A DNA stretch of 64,000 nucleotides, taken from Leeuwenhoekiella sp. (GTDB lineage Bacteria; Bacteroidota; Bacteroidia; Flavobacteriales; Flavobacteriaceae). The notes under the pieces are model-generated. The model was not told the DNA's origin, ran no database searches, and was given only the letters and a program-made list of their open reading frames with translations. A program made the translations under genes and the position numbers. The stretch covers positions 310,001 to 374,000 of the forward strand of contig PAPI01000001.1 in the NCBI GenBank assembly GCA_002708845.1. The letters run 5' to 3'. Positions 51,688 to 60,373 of the stretch are shown here, one piece after another. Numbering within the stretch: position 1 is the stretch's first letter; the number at the start of each line of letters is the position of its first letter.

Positions 51688-54600
51688 AAACCCTGTCATT
51701 GAAGAATTTTTCAGTTTTGATCTTTTTACCGTTCTCATCGTAAGTTGTACGTGGCCCTACCTGTACGCCACTTTTGTAAGTACTTTGTTCCTTAAGGTTT
51801 CCATTTTCGTAAAAGATTTTAAAATCTCCATTTAGTAAACCATAGCTGTATTCCTTACGTTCTTTTAGGTTTCCGTTGAGGTAATACGAAACTTTTAATC
51901 CCTCGTACTCATCATTTATATTATTAAACTCTTCAAGTAACTGACCATTATAGCCAAACACTTTATAGATTCCTTCAGATAGTCCATTTTTATAGGTCAT
52001 TTCCCGTGCAGGCTTTCCATTGTCGTAAAACGAATTAACTTTTCCGGTTTGATTGGTAATAGGGATTTGTGGAAGTTCATTTCCTTCGCGGTCGAGGTAA
52101 CTGTAACCGGTAAGAGTGCCGTGGTCATAAAAGCGAATTAACTGTAATTTTCCCGTTGGGCTATAAAATTCTCTACGTCCATGTAACAAATCGTCTTTAT
52201 AGTTTGAACGTGTATAAAGTGTTCCATCTTCATAGTATGATGTCCATAGACCTTCGGCGTTGCCTAAATTATAATAGTTTTCATCTTCAATCTGCCCATT
52301 GTCATAGTACCGTGTTAGCTTACCGTCCAATTCGCCTAAAACGTAATTTGCCTCTGTGGAAGGGTTGCCGTTTTCAAAATAAAAAGTCCATTTTCCATTT
52401 AAGCTATTGTTGAGATACGCTCCCTCATTCTGAACTGTACCATCAAAATAATAGGCTTTCGCCGGCCCATGCTTCAATCCGTATTTGTACGTATTTTCAT
52501 AGTGTTTTTCACCATTGAAATGCTTTGTTACAAGTACAGTATCTTTTGCCGGAGTGTAAGTGATAGTCTGGAATTCTTTATTACCCTGATCGTAGATCAC
52601 GTATTTTTTGAGATCACCATGTTCGTAATAATCTATTCCCGCTAATTTTTGATCCGGTGTGAAATTTTTTTGAGTCCCGTGAAGATTACCTCGGTGGTAA
52701 AAATTGATGTTTTTTAAAGTGCCGTCCACATAATAGGTATGCCAGGTACCTTGCTTAAGATTATTCTTAAAACCTCCCTGATTCGCGATATTTCCATTGA
52801 GAAAGTAGTCTACGTAATAGCCGGATAGTTCATCATCTGTATAGTTTCCCTGCCATTCAATGCTTCCATCAGGATAAAAGGCAGTATACTCTCCTTGTGC
52901 CTGATCGTTTTCATAATTGCCCGTAGCCCTTAAGGATTCTATACCGTCATAATATTTCCAAATTCCTGTTTTACCTCCTTCAACATCATAAAGTCCTTCT
53001 GAGGTTTTTACACCAAGTGGTGAAAAACCTTCGTAGTAAAACTCCCCACCGCGTCTTTTGCCTTCCTTTAATATAGAACCCTCTTTTGTGAAGTACCGAT
53101 AATCTATAACATCACCATTTTTATAGGTGTAATTGTAATATTTTTTACCGTCTGTATCATAATAAGTATAGCTCCCATCTAATTTTCCATCTTCATAACT
53201 GGCTTCTACTTCAAGTGTGCCATCTGAATAATAGGATTGATAATCGCCCTGAAAAAGGTCATTTTCATAGGTGCCCGTTTCCGAAATACTTCCGTCAGCG
53301 AAATACGTTTTATAAGGTCCGTCAAGAATCCCGGCATTATAGGTATATTCAGATAATATACTACCATCAACAAAATAGTTTTTTTCGATCCCCTGTTTTT
53401 TACCGTCAACAAACTTCATTTCGGCATATACATTTTGATTGGCATAGTATTCTAAAGCGGTATCCTGAACTTTATTTTCTTTATAGGGAATAATGAATTC
53501 TGGCAGAATCTCACCCACGTCAAAATAGGCTGTATAAACACCAGACAATTCCCCATTTTTATAATACTTCTTTTCTTTGAGGGCGCCACTAGGGGCGAAG
53601 TATAGATATTCTCCTTCAAGTTCGCCATTTAAATGCCGGGCCAGAACTTTAGGCTGCCCATTGTCATAATATAAAGCTGTGCTATCCTGAGGTTTACCTT
53701 TTAAATACGAACTTTTTTCTTTTAAGTTGTGGTTTTCATCAAACCACTTCCAGATTCCTGTACGCTCCCCATCTGCATCGTAATTGGCCTCAATTGCTTG
53801 TCTTCCATTGTCATTGAAATATAACCAAAGACCTTCGGGATTACCTGCATCATTTATTTTCCCGATAGCGCTGGTATACAAAGGCTCACCATCATAGTTA
53901 AAATTCACATTTCGTTTAGCAAATGGCGAAGGATTGTTTGCGGCTAATAAGGATGTCCATTTTGGAAATGATGTACTAATAAACTCTTTGATTTCATGAG
54001 TTCGCTTTTTAATCACCTTTTGGAAATCTTCCTTTTCAATGCTGTACGATATGGTGTAAGACCAATTATCAAAATTGTTTGTTTCTGCAATCCATTTAAA
54101 AAACGGAAGAAATTTAGAGTCCCAGAAGCCACCATTGCCATTTATCGCCGTGATTTGTGAAAGCATGGCATGATTTTGTTTGATAAGCGGAAAATTCAAC
54201 TCATTGCCCGTTTCATACCCTTCATTTAGCGCGATACGGTTTGCCAGGATAAGATTCAACTCTTCAAACGCAGCATCGTCAGGAGACAATTCAAGTCCCG
54301 GAGTACGCTTGCTTTCGTTGGCATTGCGGTACATATCATTCACCCCTTGCAGTCTGGAAAATGCATTCGCTCCATCCGGATCAAGAATAAGGGCCAGGTT
54401 ATAAGCCATTAAAGCCTGAGCCGGCTTTTCCTGCTTATAGTAAATACTTCCCAGTTTTATATAAGCATTTATATAATAGGGGCTTATGGTAATTACTTTT
54501 TCAAGAAGCTTTACTGCTTCTACTAACTTATTCTGAGTCTCAAGAACGATTGCTTTATTGTAGAGCAGCGAATGGTTGAGCGGATAATATTGGAGTCCTT

Positions 54601-54964
54601 CATCTAAGGTTTCTATAGCCTGATCATATTTTTCCTGCTTAAAGTACGAAACGCCCAGGTTTTGATACAGTGAACTTCTCGTGTCTGTTTTGCTTAGAGA
54701 GAGTCCTTTTTGAAGACTGTCTACAGCATCAGAATAGCGTTCTAATGCCATTAAGTAAAATGATTTACTTACCAGCGAAGACACATAAGCAGTATCGTTG
54801 ACGTTGATTTTATCAAGTTCTAGTAATATGCCCTCATAATCATTGTCTGCAGCTAGTGTAGCAATCTGGGTGTTGATATCCTGTAGATCAACGATTTCCA
54901 ATTTTTCCTGAGCCGTAGATGTGCAGAAAGCCGTCAGGAAAATTATTAAACATAATATTCTCAT
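51668..54964 (-). CDS. Giant TPR plus YwqK/MORN-variant repeat protein
   Basis: A 1098-residue exported protein. After a signal peptide (ILCLIIFLTAFCTSTAQ) come about four TPR repeats at about 60-205 (NLGVSYFKQEKYDQAIETL, KLGSIYYKQEKPAQALMAY). A linker follows, then roughly 700 residues of YwqK-type repeats of about 22-24 residues (consensus YYxDGxLxxxxxYKNGxxxGxYxxY; for example GPYKTYFADGSISETGTYEN). It resembles MORN-variant surface proteins that form a long beta solenoid. It heads the operon with the DUF3857 and barrel proteins, suggesting an envelope-associated complex. Confidence 0.85.
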   Translation of the reverse strand: MRILCLIIFLTAFCTSTAQEKLEIVDLQDINTQIATLAADNDYEGILLELDKINVNDTAYVSSLVSKSFYLMALERYSDAVDSLQKGLSLSKTDTRSSLYQNLGVSYFKQEKYDQAIETLDEGLQYYPLNHSLLYNKAIVLETQNKLVEAVKLLEKVITISPYYINAYIKLGSIYYKQEKPAQALMAYNLALILDPDGANAFSRLQGVNDMYRNANESKRTPGLELSPDDAAFEELNLILANRIALNEGYETGNELNFPLIKQNHAMLSQITAINGNGGFWDSKFLPFFKWIAETNNFDNWSYTISYSIEKEDFQKVIKKRTHEIKEFISTSFPKWTSLLAANNPSPFAKRNVNFNYDGEPLYTSAIGKINDAGNPEGLWLYFNDNGRQAIEANYDADGERTGIWKWFDENHNLKEKSSYLKGKPQDSTALYYDNGQPKVLARHLNGELEGEYLYFAPSGALKEKKYYKNGELSGVYTAYFDVGEILPEFIIPYKENKVQDTALEYYANQNVYAEMKFVDGKKQGIEKNYFVDGSILSEYTYNAGILDGPYKTYFADGSISETGTYENDLFQGDYQSYYSDGTLEVEASYEDGKLDGSYTYYDTDGKKYYNYTYKNGDVIDYRYFTKEGSILKEGKRRGGEFYYEGFSPLGVKTSEGLYDVEGGKTGIWKYYDGIESLRATGNYENDQAQGEYTAFYPDGSIEWQGNYTDDELSGYYVDYFLNGNIANQGGFKNNLKQGTWHTYYVDGTLKNINFYHRGNLHGTQKNFTPDQKLAGIDYYEHGDLKKYVIYDQGNKEFQTITYTPAKDTVLVTKHFNGEKHYENTYKYGLKHGPAKAYYFDGTVQNEGAYLNNSLNGKWTFYFENGNPSTEANYVLGELDGKLTRYYDNGQIEDENYYNLGNAEGLWTSYYEDGTLYTRSNYKDDLLHGRREFYSPTGKLQLIRFYDHGTLTGYSYLDREGNELPQIPITNQTGKVNSFYDNGKPAREMTYKNGLSEGIYKVFGYNGQLLEEFNNINDEYEGLKVSYYLNGNLKERKEYSYGLLNGDFKIFYENGNLKEQSTYKSGVQVGPRTTYDENGKKIKTEKFFNDRVYEQQTF

Positions 54965-55023
54965 TTTTCAAATATAAGCAGGTCTTAAATATTTCTTAAT
55001 AAATTATTTAAATAAATATTTTA

Positions 55024-55491
55024 CTATCCGCGGTTCTTAATCAATTTCTTGATCTTTCGGGAGGGTTTTATATGATTCTCAGGATTCTCACAGTAGGTAA
55101 CCAGCAATTCTTCAGACCGTTTATAAATTTCATCAGTATTCAAAGATTTATCGGAATCATCCAAAACCACCTTGGTCATAGCTGCCATATAAAGACCTAG
55201 TAAATCAGAATTACCCTTAGTTAGATCTGTTGCGTTTTTACTAATTTCAAAAGTATAGTCAGGGGTTCCCTGCATCCAGTTTATAATATACCTCACAGCA
55301 TTTAATCTTTTGATTTGAGTCACATTAGCAGGGCTTTCAAATAAATAGTTTGCAGCTTTTAGAACCTGTGGTTCTGCAGTTTCATATGATTCTTCAGAAT
55401 CAAATTTATAATCTGCCAGTTCTTCAAAATTTTGTGCCTGAATGTTAATCGCCAAAAGATACACAACAGTAAAAAGGAAAAGTTTTTTCAT
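55024..55491 (-). CDS. Small exported hypothetical protein
   Basis: A 155-residue protein with a signal peptide (LFLFTVVYLLAINIQAQ) and a helical body (YETAEPQVLKAANYLFES, AVRYIINWMQGTPDYTFEI, LLGLYMAAMTKVVLDDSD) ending in a basic KPSRKIKKLIKNRG tail. It is similar in type to small secreted Bacteroidota proteins of unknown function. It may precede the YwqK gene in the same transcript (gap 59 bases). Confidence 0.68.
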   Translation of the reverse strand: MKKLFLFTVVYLLAINIQAQNFEELADYKFDSEESYETAEPQVLKAANYLFESPANVTQIKRLNAVRYIINWMQGTPDYTFEISKNATDLTKGNSDLLGLYMAAMTKVVLDDSDKSLNTDEIYKRSEELLVTYCENPENHIKPSRKIKKLIKNRG

Positions 55492-55821
55492 AGTTAAAAT
55501 ATAAAGTGTGAGTAAAATTTAAAGAAAGTGGATATCAAAATCAGCGTAAAATAGTTTAATCTGAGTCATGCTGATTTTAAGTATGAGTCGCTATTAGATT
55601 GGAAATAGTGAATATATGAAAATAGCCGGACTACATTTTACGGAATTCCATAAAAAAATATTTTTATTCAATATTTTTTTTCTCATCAATAGGAATACAT
55701 TTGAGATCGCAGTTAGCAATAAAACAAAAAACCTGAAAAAGATAAACCCCGATGTTTGTTACATCAGGGTTTGTATAGAAAATTATTGAGTATAATTCTA
55801 TCTTATTACGTATTCAATTCT
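55492..55821. other. Intergenic region of 330 bases without a gene
   Basis: AT-rich DNA between two minus-strand genes. It holds the OmpH terminator-like hairpin (55744-55772) and the presumed promoter of the 55024 gene. No ORF, structured RNA or box that I can defend is visible otherwise. Confidence 0.6.
55744..55772 (-). terminator. Hairpin downstream of the OmpH gene
   Basis: A stem of about 12 bp with one mismatch (AAACCCCGATGT, 55744-55755, with 55761-55772). The T-rich tail on the minus strand is weak (ATCTTTTTC). Confidence 0.6.
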
Positions 55822-56325
55822 TTAACGAACACCCAGGCTCCTCTTGACCTCAGGCATCAAATCTTTACCTTTAGCCATCACCAGACCATTATCTTTTGAA
55901 GAGTCCAGAACGTAAAGAAAGCCTAAATCCTCAGCGATTTTAGTTACCAGTTCGCGAGCTTTAAGTCGTATAGGTCCATAAAGTAACTCTTTTTTTTCGG
56001 CGATTTGTTTTTCTATATTCTGTTGAGATTGCGCCAGATTGCGTTCCATCAATTCAAGTTCGCTTTTACGTTTGGCATCTTCAGCAGGAGATAGAGTAGG
56101 GGCTTCATCTTCATATTTTAAAAACCGGGCCTGGTATTCCCTATAGGAAGTTTCAAAGTTTTGCTGATAGGCCTGTCTCAGACGGCTTAACTCAATTTCT
56201 GCCTGGTCGTTTTCAGGCATAAGTGTATAGAGTGTCTCCATATCAATATGAGCTACTGTGCCTTGCGCAGATGCTGCAGTATGTCCTAATATTCCAAATA
56301 ATAATGCTATAAGCAGGTTTTTCAT
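55822..56325 (-). CDS. OmpH/Skp-family periplasmic chaperone
   Basis: About 167 residues. It has a signal peptide (LLIALLFGILGHTAASAQ) and the OmpH start VAHIDMETLYTLMPE. A long coiled coil at about 45-120 (RKSELELMERNLAQSQQNIE) forms the Skp tentacles, and the C-terminal strand-helix has LGFLYVLDSS. It should shield outer-membrane proteins in the periplasm. The start is the ATG at 56325; the longer frame adds non-signal sequence. No bamA is adjacent. Confidence 0.9.
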   Translation of the reverse strand: MKNLLIALLFGILGHTAASAQGTVAHIDMETLYTLMPENDQAEIELSRLRQAYQQNFETSYREYQARFLKYEDEAPTLSPAEDAKRKSELELMERNLAQSQQNIEKQIAEKKELLYGPIRLKARELVTKIAEDLGFLYVLDSSKDNGLVMAKGKDLMPEVKRSLGVR

Positions 56326-56492
56326 AAAAATTGTATTCAAATCAAAGCGTTGATGGTAAAAATACAGCTTATACTTTGATCTCATTAATAGACCGTTTTA
56401 AATCTATCCTATTTCACAAAGTATACCATTTAAGAAACTTTTCTTAAAAAAAGAGTAAGTGCTACTGCTTTTTGCAATTTTACAGCCTAAAT

Positions 56493-57509
56493 ATGTGTCT
56501 TATGCGCTTAAAATTGTCCCTGCTACTTGTTCTTATTTTTTCTGTCAGCTCACTTACAGCCCAGAAACTCGAATCTAAAGGGTTTAAAGATTATTTTCCT
56601 ATTGCTGAAAGACCTTTTTTAACCGGGGGAAGTGGCAATAATGAATATGAGACTATTTTGCTAGAAGCTAAACCTGTAGTGTATTACAGCATTTATAATG
56701 ACATTCGTAGCGCATTAAACCGGGATACCATTACCAACGGAGATGCCGTTTATTTAAGTATTCAGCCGCATCTGCGCATTTATGATGAAAATTCAAAACC
56801 GGTTAAAACGCCATCCTATAAATTTTTTATTGGCTGGCAATCTATCATCAAAACTGAAAACGATAATTTTCTTACCGCCGCGATAGAATCGGGGCATTAC
56901 TCCAATGGTCAAAGTAAATCAGCCTTTAATACCCAATTTGCTGACAACAGCCCTGAAAGTAGAGCACTTTATGATGATATTACTGACGACACCAATCTAG
57001 CTGAATTGCTTAACCGAGAATCAGGTAATTTTTCTACAAATCTTACCCGCTTATCACTTAACTACCGCATAAATACGTTTGACGCACGTAATTATATGCA
57101 AAAGGCACATTCTTTTACACTTACCTATCAATTGTATCACAATCGGTTTTTAGGTGCGTTTAATTTTGGAGGCTATAATCCTGAAGATATTGACATTTAT
57201 GGAAAGCATCAGGTAGAGGGGGGCTATGAATACACAGCTCATTTGAACAGGTGGCGTTACAGTATCACTCAAAGACTCTATTGGCACCCGGACGTACATC
57301 CTTCTGCAGATCCGTTCCGTTCTGAAACAAGTCTCTCTTTATATCCGTGGGATTCTGACTTTGGATTGATGGCTCGCTTTGTCTTTGGATATGACGATTA
57401 TAACTACCGTTTTGTAGACAGCTACCCGCGTTTTTCTGTAGGTTTTACCTGGGATTGGTTTACGCCTTTTGTTATTAAACCTACTAAATTACAGGTTGAA
57501 GAAAACTGA
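56493..57509 (+). CDS. OMPLA-like outer-membrane phospholipase A1
   Basis: About 338 residues with a signal peptide (LSLLLVLIFSVSSLTAQ) and barrel-like strands. IESGHYSNGQSKSAFN at about 135-150 matches the catalytic HxSNG...S.N region of OMPLA/PldA phospholipases (His and Ser two residues apart, later Asn). The end FSVGFTWDWFTPF is barrel-like. If active, it would cleave outer-membrane phospholipids when lipid asymmetry is lost. The start MCLMRLK at 56493 is preferred; a second ATG is at 56502. Confidence 0.78.
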   Translation: MCLMRLKLSLLLVLIFSVSSLTAQKLESKGFKDYFPIAERPFLTGGSGNNEYETILLEAKPVVYYSIYNDIRSALNRDTITNGDAVYLSIQPHLRIYDENSKPVKTPSYKFFIGWQSIIKTENDNFLTAAIESGHYSNGQSKSAFNTQFADNSPESRALYDDITDDTNLAELLNRESGNFSTNLTRLSLNYRINTFDARNYMQKAHSFTLTYQLYHNRFLGAFNFGGYNPEDIDIYGKHQVEGGYEYTAHLNRWRYSITQRLYWHPDVHPSADPFRSETSLSLYPWDSDFGLMARFVFGYDDYNYRFVDSYPRFSVGFTWDWFTPFVIKPTKLQVEEN

Positions 57510-57511
57510 AA

Positions 57512-57574
57512 GGGCTTAAAATAAGGAAGCCCGCACTTACGTAACGGGCTTTCTTGACCAACTTAAAACTAAAT
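57512..57574 (-). repeat. Shared 3' hairpin element, copy A
   Basis: Lying after the LRR gene, this element has, on the minus strand, AGTTTTAAGTTGGTCAAG, a 7-bp hairpin (arms 57527-57533 and 57545-57551), then TTATTTTAAG. The flanks nearly match copy B at 58625-58682, while the stem bases differ but stay paired. It probably acts as a terminator or 3' stabiliser. Confidence 0.6.
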
Positions 57575-57595
57575 AATTATGATTTGGGGTATCGT

Positions 57596-58318
57596 TTATT
57601 CGTTTGAAGCGATGGTTGATTTAGACTCAAAATTATTAAGTGCATAACCATCTGTGTTGTTGTTAAAGTTATTTTCTGCTAATGCGATAGACTTAAGATT
57701 TGGCATAGCATTTAAGCCTTCCGGAAGAGCGCCATACATTTCATTGTTTGAAAGATTAAGCTCTTTAAGATTCTCAAGCTTTAAAATAGCCAATGGAAGT
57801 TCACCATTTATATTGTTATCAAAAAGGTTTAGAACCTGAAGATTGTTAAGGTTTTCTAGTTTATCACTTAAAGAACCACTTAGATTATTACTGGTAAGCA
57901 TTAACTGCTCTAATTTATTTAGTTTATAAAGAGATTCAGGTAGTTTTCCATCAAGAAGATTACCATTAAGAACAAGAACTTTAAGATTTTTAAGATTTCC
58001 TATAGAAGAAGGTATAGTGCCCTGTAATTTGTTGAAAAACATCTCTAAAGTTACGAGAGACTCCAAATTACCAAGTGATTCTGGTAACTGACCACTCAGG
58101 TTATTCATACTTAAATTAAGTCCAACAACCGCATTATTCACAACACGAACACCATACCAGGTAGAAACATCTGCGTTAAGATCCCAGGTGTTATTCCACT
58201 CTGCCCCGTTAGTTGAGTTGTACAAATCAATCAAAGCCTGTTTTTGTGAGCTATTAACCTCAGCAACAGCATTAAAGCTTAGAAAAGCAACTGCGATAAA
58301 AGTAATAATTGATTTCAT
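57596..58318 (-). CDS. Secreted leucine-rich-repeat protein, plant-type LRR
   Basis: A 240-residue exported protein. The signal peptide ends near FNAVAEV. An N-terminal cap (QALIDLYNSTNGAEWNNTW, WYGVRVVNNAVVGLNLS) resembles the LRRNT_2 cap. It is followed by about six 24-residue repeats of the plant-specific type (LxxLxxLxLxxNxLxGxLPxxL; for example LKVLVLNGNLLDGKLPESL). This suits protein or polysaccharide binding at the surface. There is no sorting domain at the C-terminus, so it may be freely secreted or periplasmic. Confidence 0.85.
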   Translation of the reverse strand: MKSIITFIAVAFLSFNAVAEVNSSQKQALIDLYNSTNGAEWNNTWDLNADVSTWYGVRVVNNAVVGLNLSMNNLSGQLPESLGNLESLVTLEMFFNKLQGTIPSSIGNLKNLKVLVLNGNLLDGKLPESLYKLNKLEQLMLTSNNLSGSLSDKLENLNNLQVLNLFDNNINGELPLAILKLENLKELNLSNNEMYGALPEGLNAMPNLKSIALAENNFNNNTDGYALNNFESKSTIASNE

Positions 58319-58346
58319 ATTGAACTTGTTTTATTGTTCTATAGCG

Positions 58347-58379
58347 TAAATATAATACCGTTTAACCTTTAAATGCAAA
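58347..58379 (-). promoter_or_regulatory. Promoter of the LRR gene
   Basis: On the minus strand TTTG (58376-58379) is followed after 21 bases by TATATTTA (58347-58354), one base off TAnnTTTG. The -7 box lies 28 bases before the ATG. Confidence 0.45.
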
Positions 58380-58624
58380 TATATTCGTTGAAATACACAA
58401 TTCCGTATCGTGATTTATTCTTATCAAGTATTTTACAAGTATAATTTATCTGAAATGAGAAATTTTTTGGTATGTGATCTAATTAATTGTTCGATAAAAG
58501 ACCATTTCATTTATTTAAAAATTCAGTTTTTTAAGAATATTCCTACAATTTATATATTTTAAACTCTTTTAGTGCGGAAATTTTTATTTTGTAAAAAGGA
58601 AGAAATGTTTCTTTATATAATCAG

Positions 58625-58682
58625 AGTTTAAAATAAAGAGTCCGGCAACCACCCCGGACTCTTTAACCAACTAAAAACTAAC
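58625..58682 (-). repeat. Shared 3' hairpin element, copy B
   Basis: Downstream of the 58715 gene. On the minus strand it reads TTAGTTTTTAGTTGGTTAA, then a perfect 11-bp hairpin (arms 58635-58645 and 58654-58664), then TTTATTTTAAAC. The layout and flanks match copy A, with different stem bases. Confidence 0.65.
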
Positions 58683-58714
58683 ATGAAACAAAAAACTAAT
58701 CTAGTACTATACTT

Positions 58715-59017
58715 TTATAATGGCGCTCGATGATTTGAACGCTTTTTGAGTTTGTAAAATTTGCTCTTAAATATAACTGAAGCAGCAGGCGGCGATTGCC
58801 AATATGAAATAGGAATCGTACGATCTCTGAAATGATTCTTTACATATATTATAGAATTCTGAAGAGGCTTAGCTGTCAAAATGCCAAAAATGTCCGAATC
58901 GGAATTATAGCTAATTGAATATAATGGAGATGATTTTTCTTGCTCAGTATCTAATTGTCGAGCTTGAAGACTTGTGACTATTAAAAAAGCCACAAGCATA
59001 AGTAGGTATCGGTTCAT
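58715..59017 (-). CDS. Small secreted hypothetical protein
   Basis: A 100-residue protein with a signal peptide (YLLMLVAFLIVTSLQA) and an acidic then basic mature part ending KFYKLKKRSNHRAPL. No domain is recognised. It has its own 3' hairpin element. It may be a species-specific surface or secreted peptide; confidence is limited by its small size, though the signal peptide is convincing. Confidence 0.55.
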   Translation of the reverse strand: MNRYLLMLVAFLIVTSLQARQLDTEQEKSSPLYSISYNSDSDIFGILTAKPLQNSIIYVKNHFRDRTIPISYWQSPPAASVIFKSKFYKLKKRSNHRAPL

Positions 59018-59198
59018 TCAAGTTGGGTGGGTTTGTTATGTGTTTCTAAAGTAGTCTATTACATCTTTAATCTGCAAATAAAATCGACCAAATGCACAAA
59101 TATTTAACTAAATCGTTTGAATAACTTATGAATTTACAAGTGATTTGTAATCATGATGTTTAAGCACTAGTTACAAACATCTAGTAAGATTTCCTTTT

Positions 59199-59846
59199 TT
59201 AAAGGACCAGGCTTCTAATGCTTTCTTCGTGAACTTCATGACCACCATCAAAACTGATTAATTTTGGAGCTGTTCCAAAAATATCCTGTGCATATTGAGT
59301 TTCGCTTTCAAGAAGATCATGACTGATGAGCTTGTCTTTTTTTCCGAATAGGAGTACAGGTTGTGACTTAATTAATCCTTGAAAACTATTCTTTTCAAAA
59401 TCTTTAGGAATGCTTCCCGAATGTAGAATAAGTTGATCACAAATTAATTTGCGAGAGTCAAGCCAGCGCATCGCAACTGAAACACCCTGTGAAAATCCCA
59501 TAACAATTAGGCGTTTACCTGCTTCTAATTTAGGTTTCAATTCCTTTTCATATAAAGCATCAAGATAGGCATGGTTATTTTCAATACCCTGTTCCCGATT
59601 TTCACGAGTAAGCCAGCACGCACCCACGTAGTTATAGCGTTTATCCTGATAATATAAACTTGGAGCCTGAGGCGCGATGATGTAGTTTTCTTCAGGATTA
59701 AGGTCTTTAAAGTGTTCTATAAAATAACGGCTCAGATAGCCCAGCCCATGAAAAACTAACCAGATATTTTGTGTTTTTGGTGTGTATTTATTGCAAGTTT
59801 GATACGTGTTTGTAGTCGTATAGCTTATTGATTTTTCTTCGTTCAT
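59199..59846 (-). CDS. Alpha/beta hydrolase, carboxylesterase/phospholipase type
   Basis: A 215-residue cytosolic serine hydrolase. The oxyanion segment is VFHGLGYL near 32-38, the nucleophile elbow MGFSQGVSVAMRW has S119, Asp is in FGKKDKLIS (D171) and His in FDGGHEVHEE (H203). The family includes carboxylesterases and acyl-protein thioesterases. It is divergent from the menaquinone genes and has no known role with them. Confidence 0.88.
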   Translation of the reverse strand: MNEEKSISYTTTNTYQTCNKYTPKTQNIWLVFHGLGYLSRYFIEHFKDLNPEENYIIAPQAPSLYYQDKRYNYVGACWLTRENREQGIENNHAYLDALYEKELKPKLEAGKRLIVMGFSQGVSVAMRWLDSRKLICDQLILHSGSIPKDFEKNSFQGLIKSQPVLLFGKKDKLISHDLLESETQYAQDIFGTAPKLISFDGGHEVHEESIRSLVL

Positions 59847-59946
59847 CCTTTGTGATTAAGTATCTTTACCGGTCTTTGCAAGTTAACGAAATTGGTCATT
59901 TACCATCATTTTGACTGCTTGCAGAGCTTTAATTACTAAATGACTT

Positions 59947-60372
59947 ATGAATCAGGAAACTAAAGAAGAATTACTCACAAAAGCAAATGCGATTTGTCGC
60001 AATACGCTTATGGAAACTCTGGAAATTAAGTTTGTAGATGTTGCCAGTGATTATTTGGTTGCAAAAATGCCAGTTACAGCAAAAGTACATCAACCTGATG
60101 GAGTATTGCATGGTGGTGCCTCAGTTGCATTGGCAGAAAGCGTTGGGAGTGCTGCTAGCTATATGTTTCTTGATGCCGAAAACTATATGATACGTGGGTT
60201 GGAGATTTCTGCTAATCATGTAAAAAGTATTAAAGCAGGTTTTGTGTATGCCAAAGCCCGTATTTTACACAAAGGCCGCACAACACAACTTTGGCAGATT
60301 CGCATCACAAACGAAGAAGATCAACTCATTTCTTTAGTCAAACTTACCACGATTGCCCTACCCAAATCCTGA
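59947..60372 (+). CDS. menI: PaaI-type hotdog thioesterase, probable DHNA-CoA hydrolase
   Basis: A 141-residue hotdog-fold thioesterase. DGVLHGGASVALAESVGS at about 51-68 is the signature, with H55 and catalytic E64. The gene directly precedes menF (1 base apart) and menD, so it likely hydrolyses 1,4-dihydroxy-2-naphthoyl-CoA in menaquinone synthesis. The symbol menI is inferred from context; a general PaaI role cannot be excluded. Confidence 0.82.
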   Translation: MNQETKEELLTKANAICRNTLMETLEIKFVDVASDYLVAKMPVTAKVHQPDGVLHGGASVALAESVGSAASYMFLDAENYMIRGLEISANHVKSIKAGFVYAKARILHKGRTTQLWQIRITNEEDQLISLVKLTTIALPKS

Positions 60373-60373
60373 T

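Larger units (their letters stand above)
58319..58714. other. Intergenic region of about 395 bases
   Basis: It holds the promoter of the LRR gene (58347-58379) and repeat copy B of the 3' hairpin element (58625-58682). The middle part, about 58385-58620, is very AT-rich and I see nothing defensible in it. A 16-codon plus-strand ORF from the ATG at 58683 is too short to call. Confidence 0.6.

Noticed and set aside
58683..58733. 16-codon plus-strand ORF beginning ATGAAACAA after repeat copy B
   Set aside because: It is too short, overlaps the end of the minus-strand gene, and has no signal or partner.
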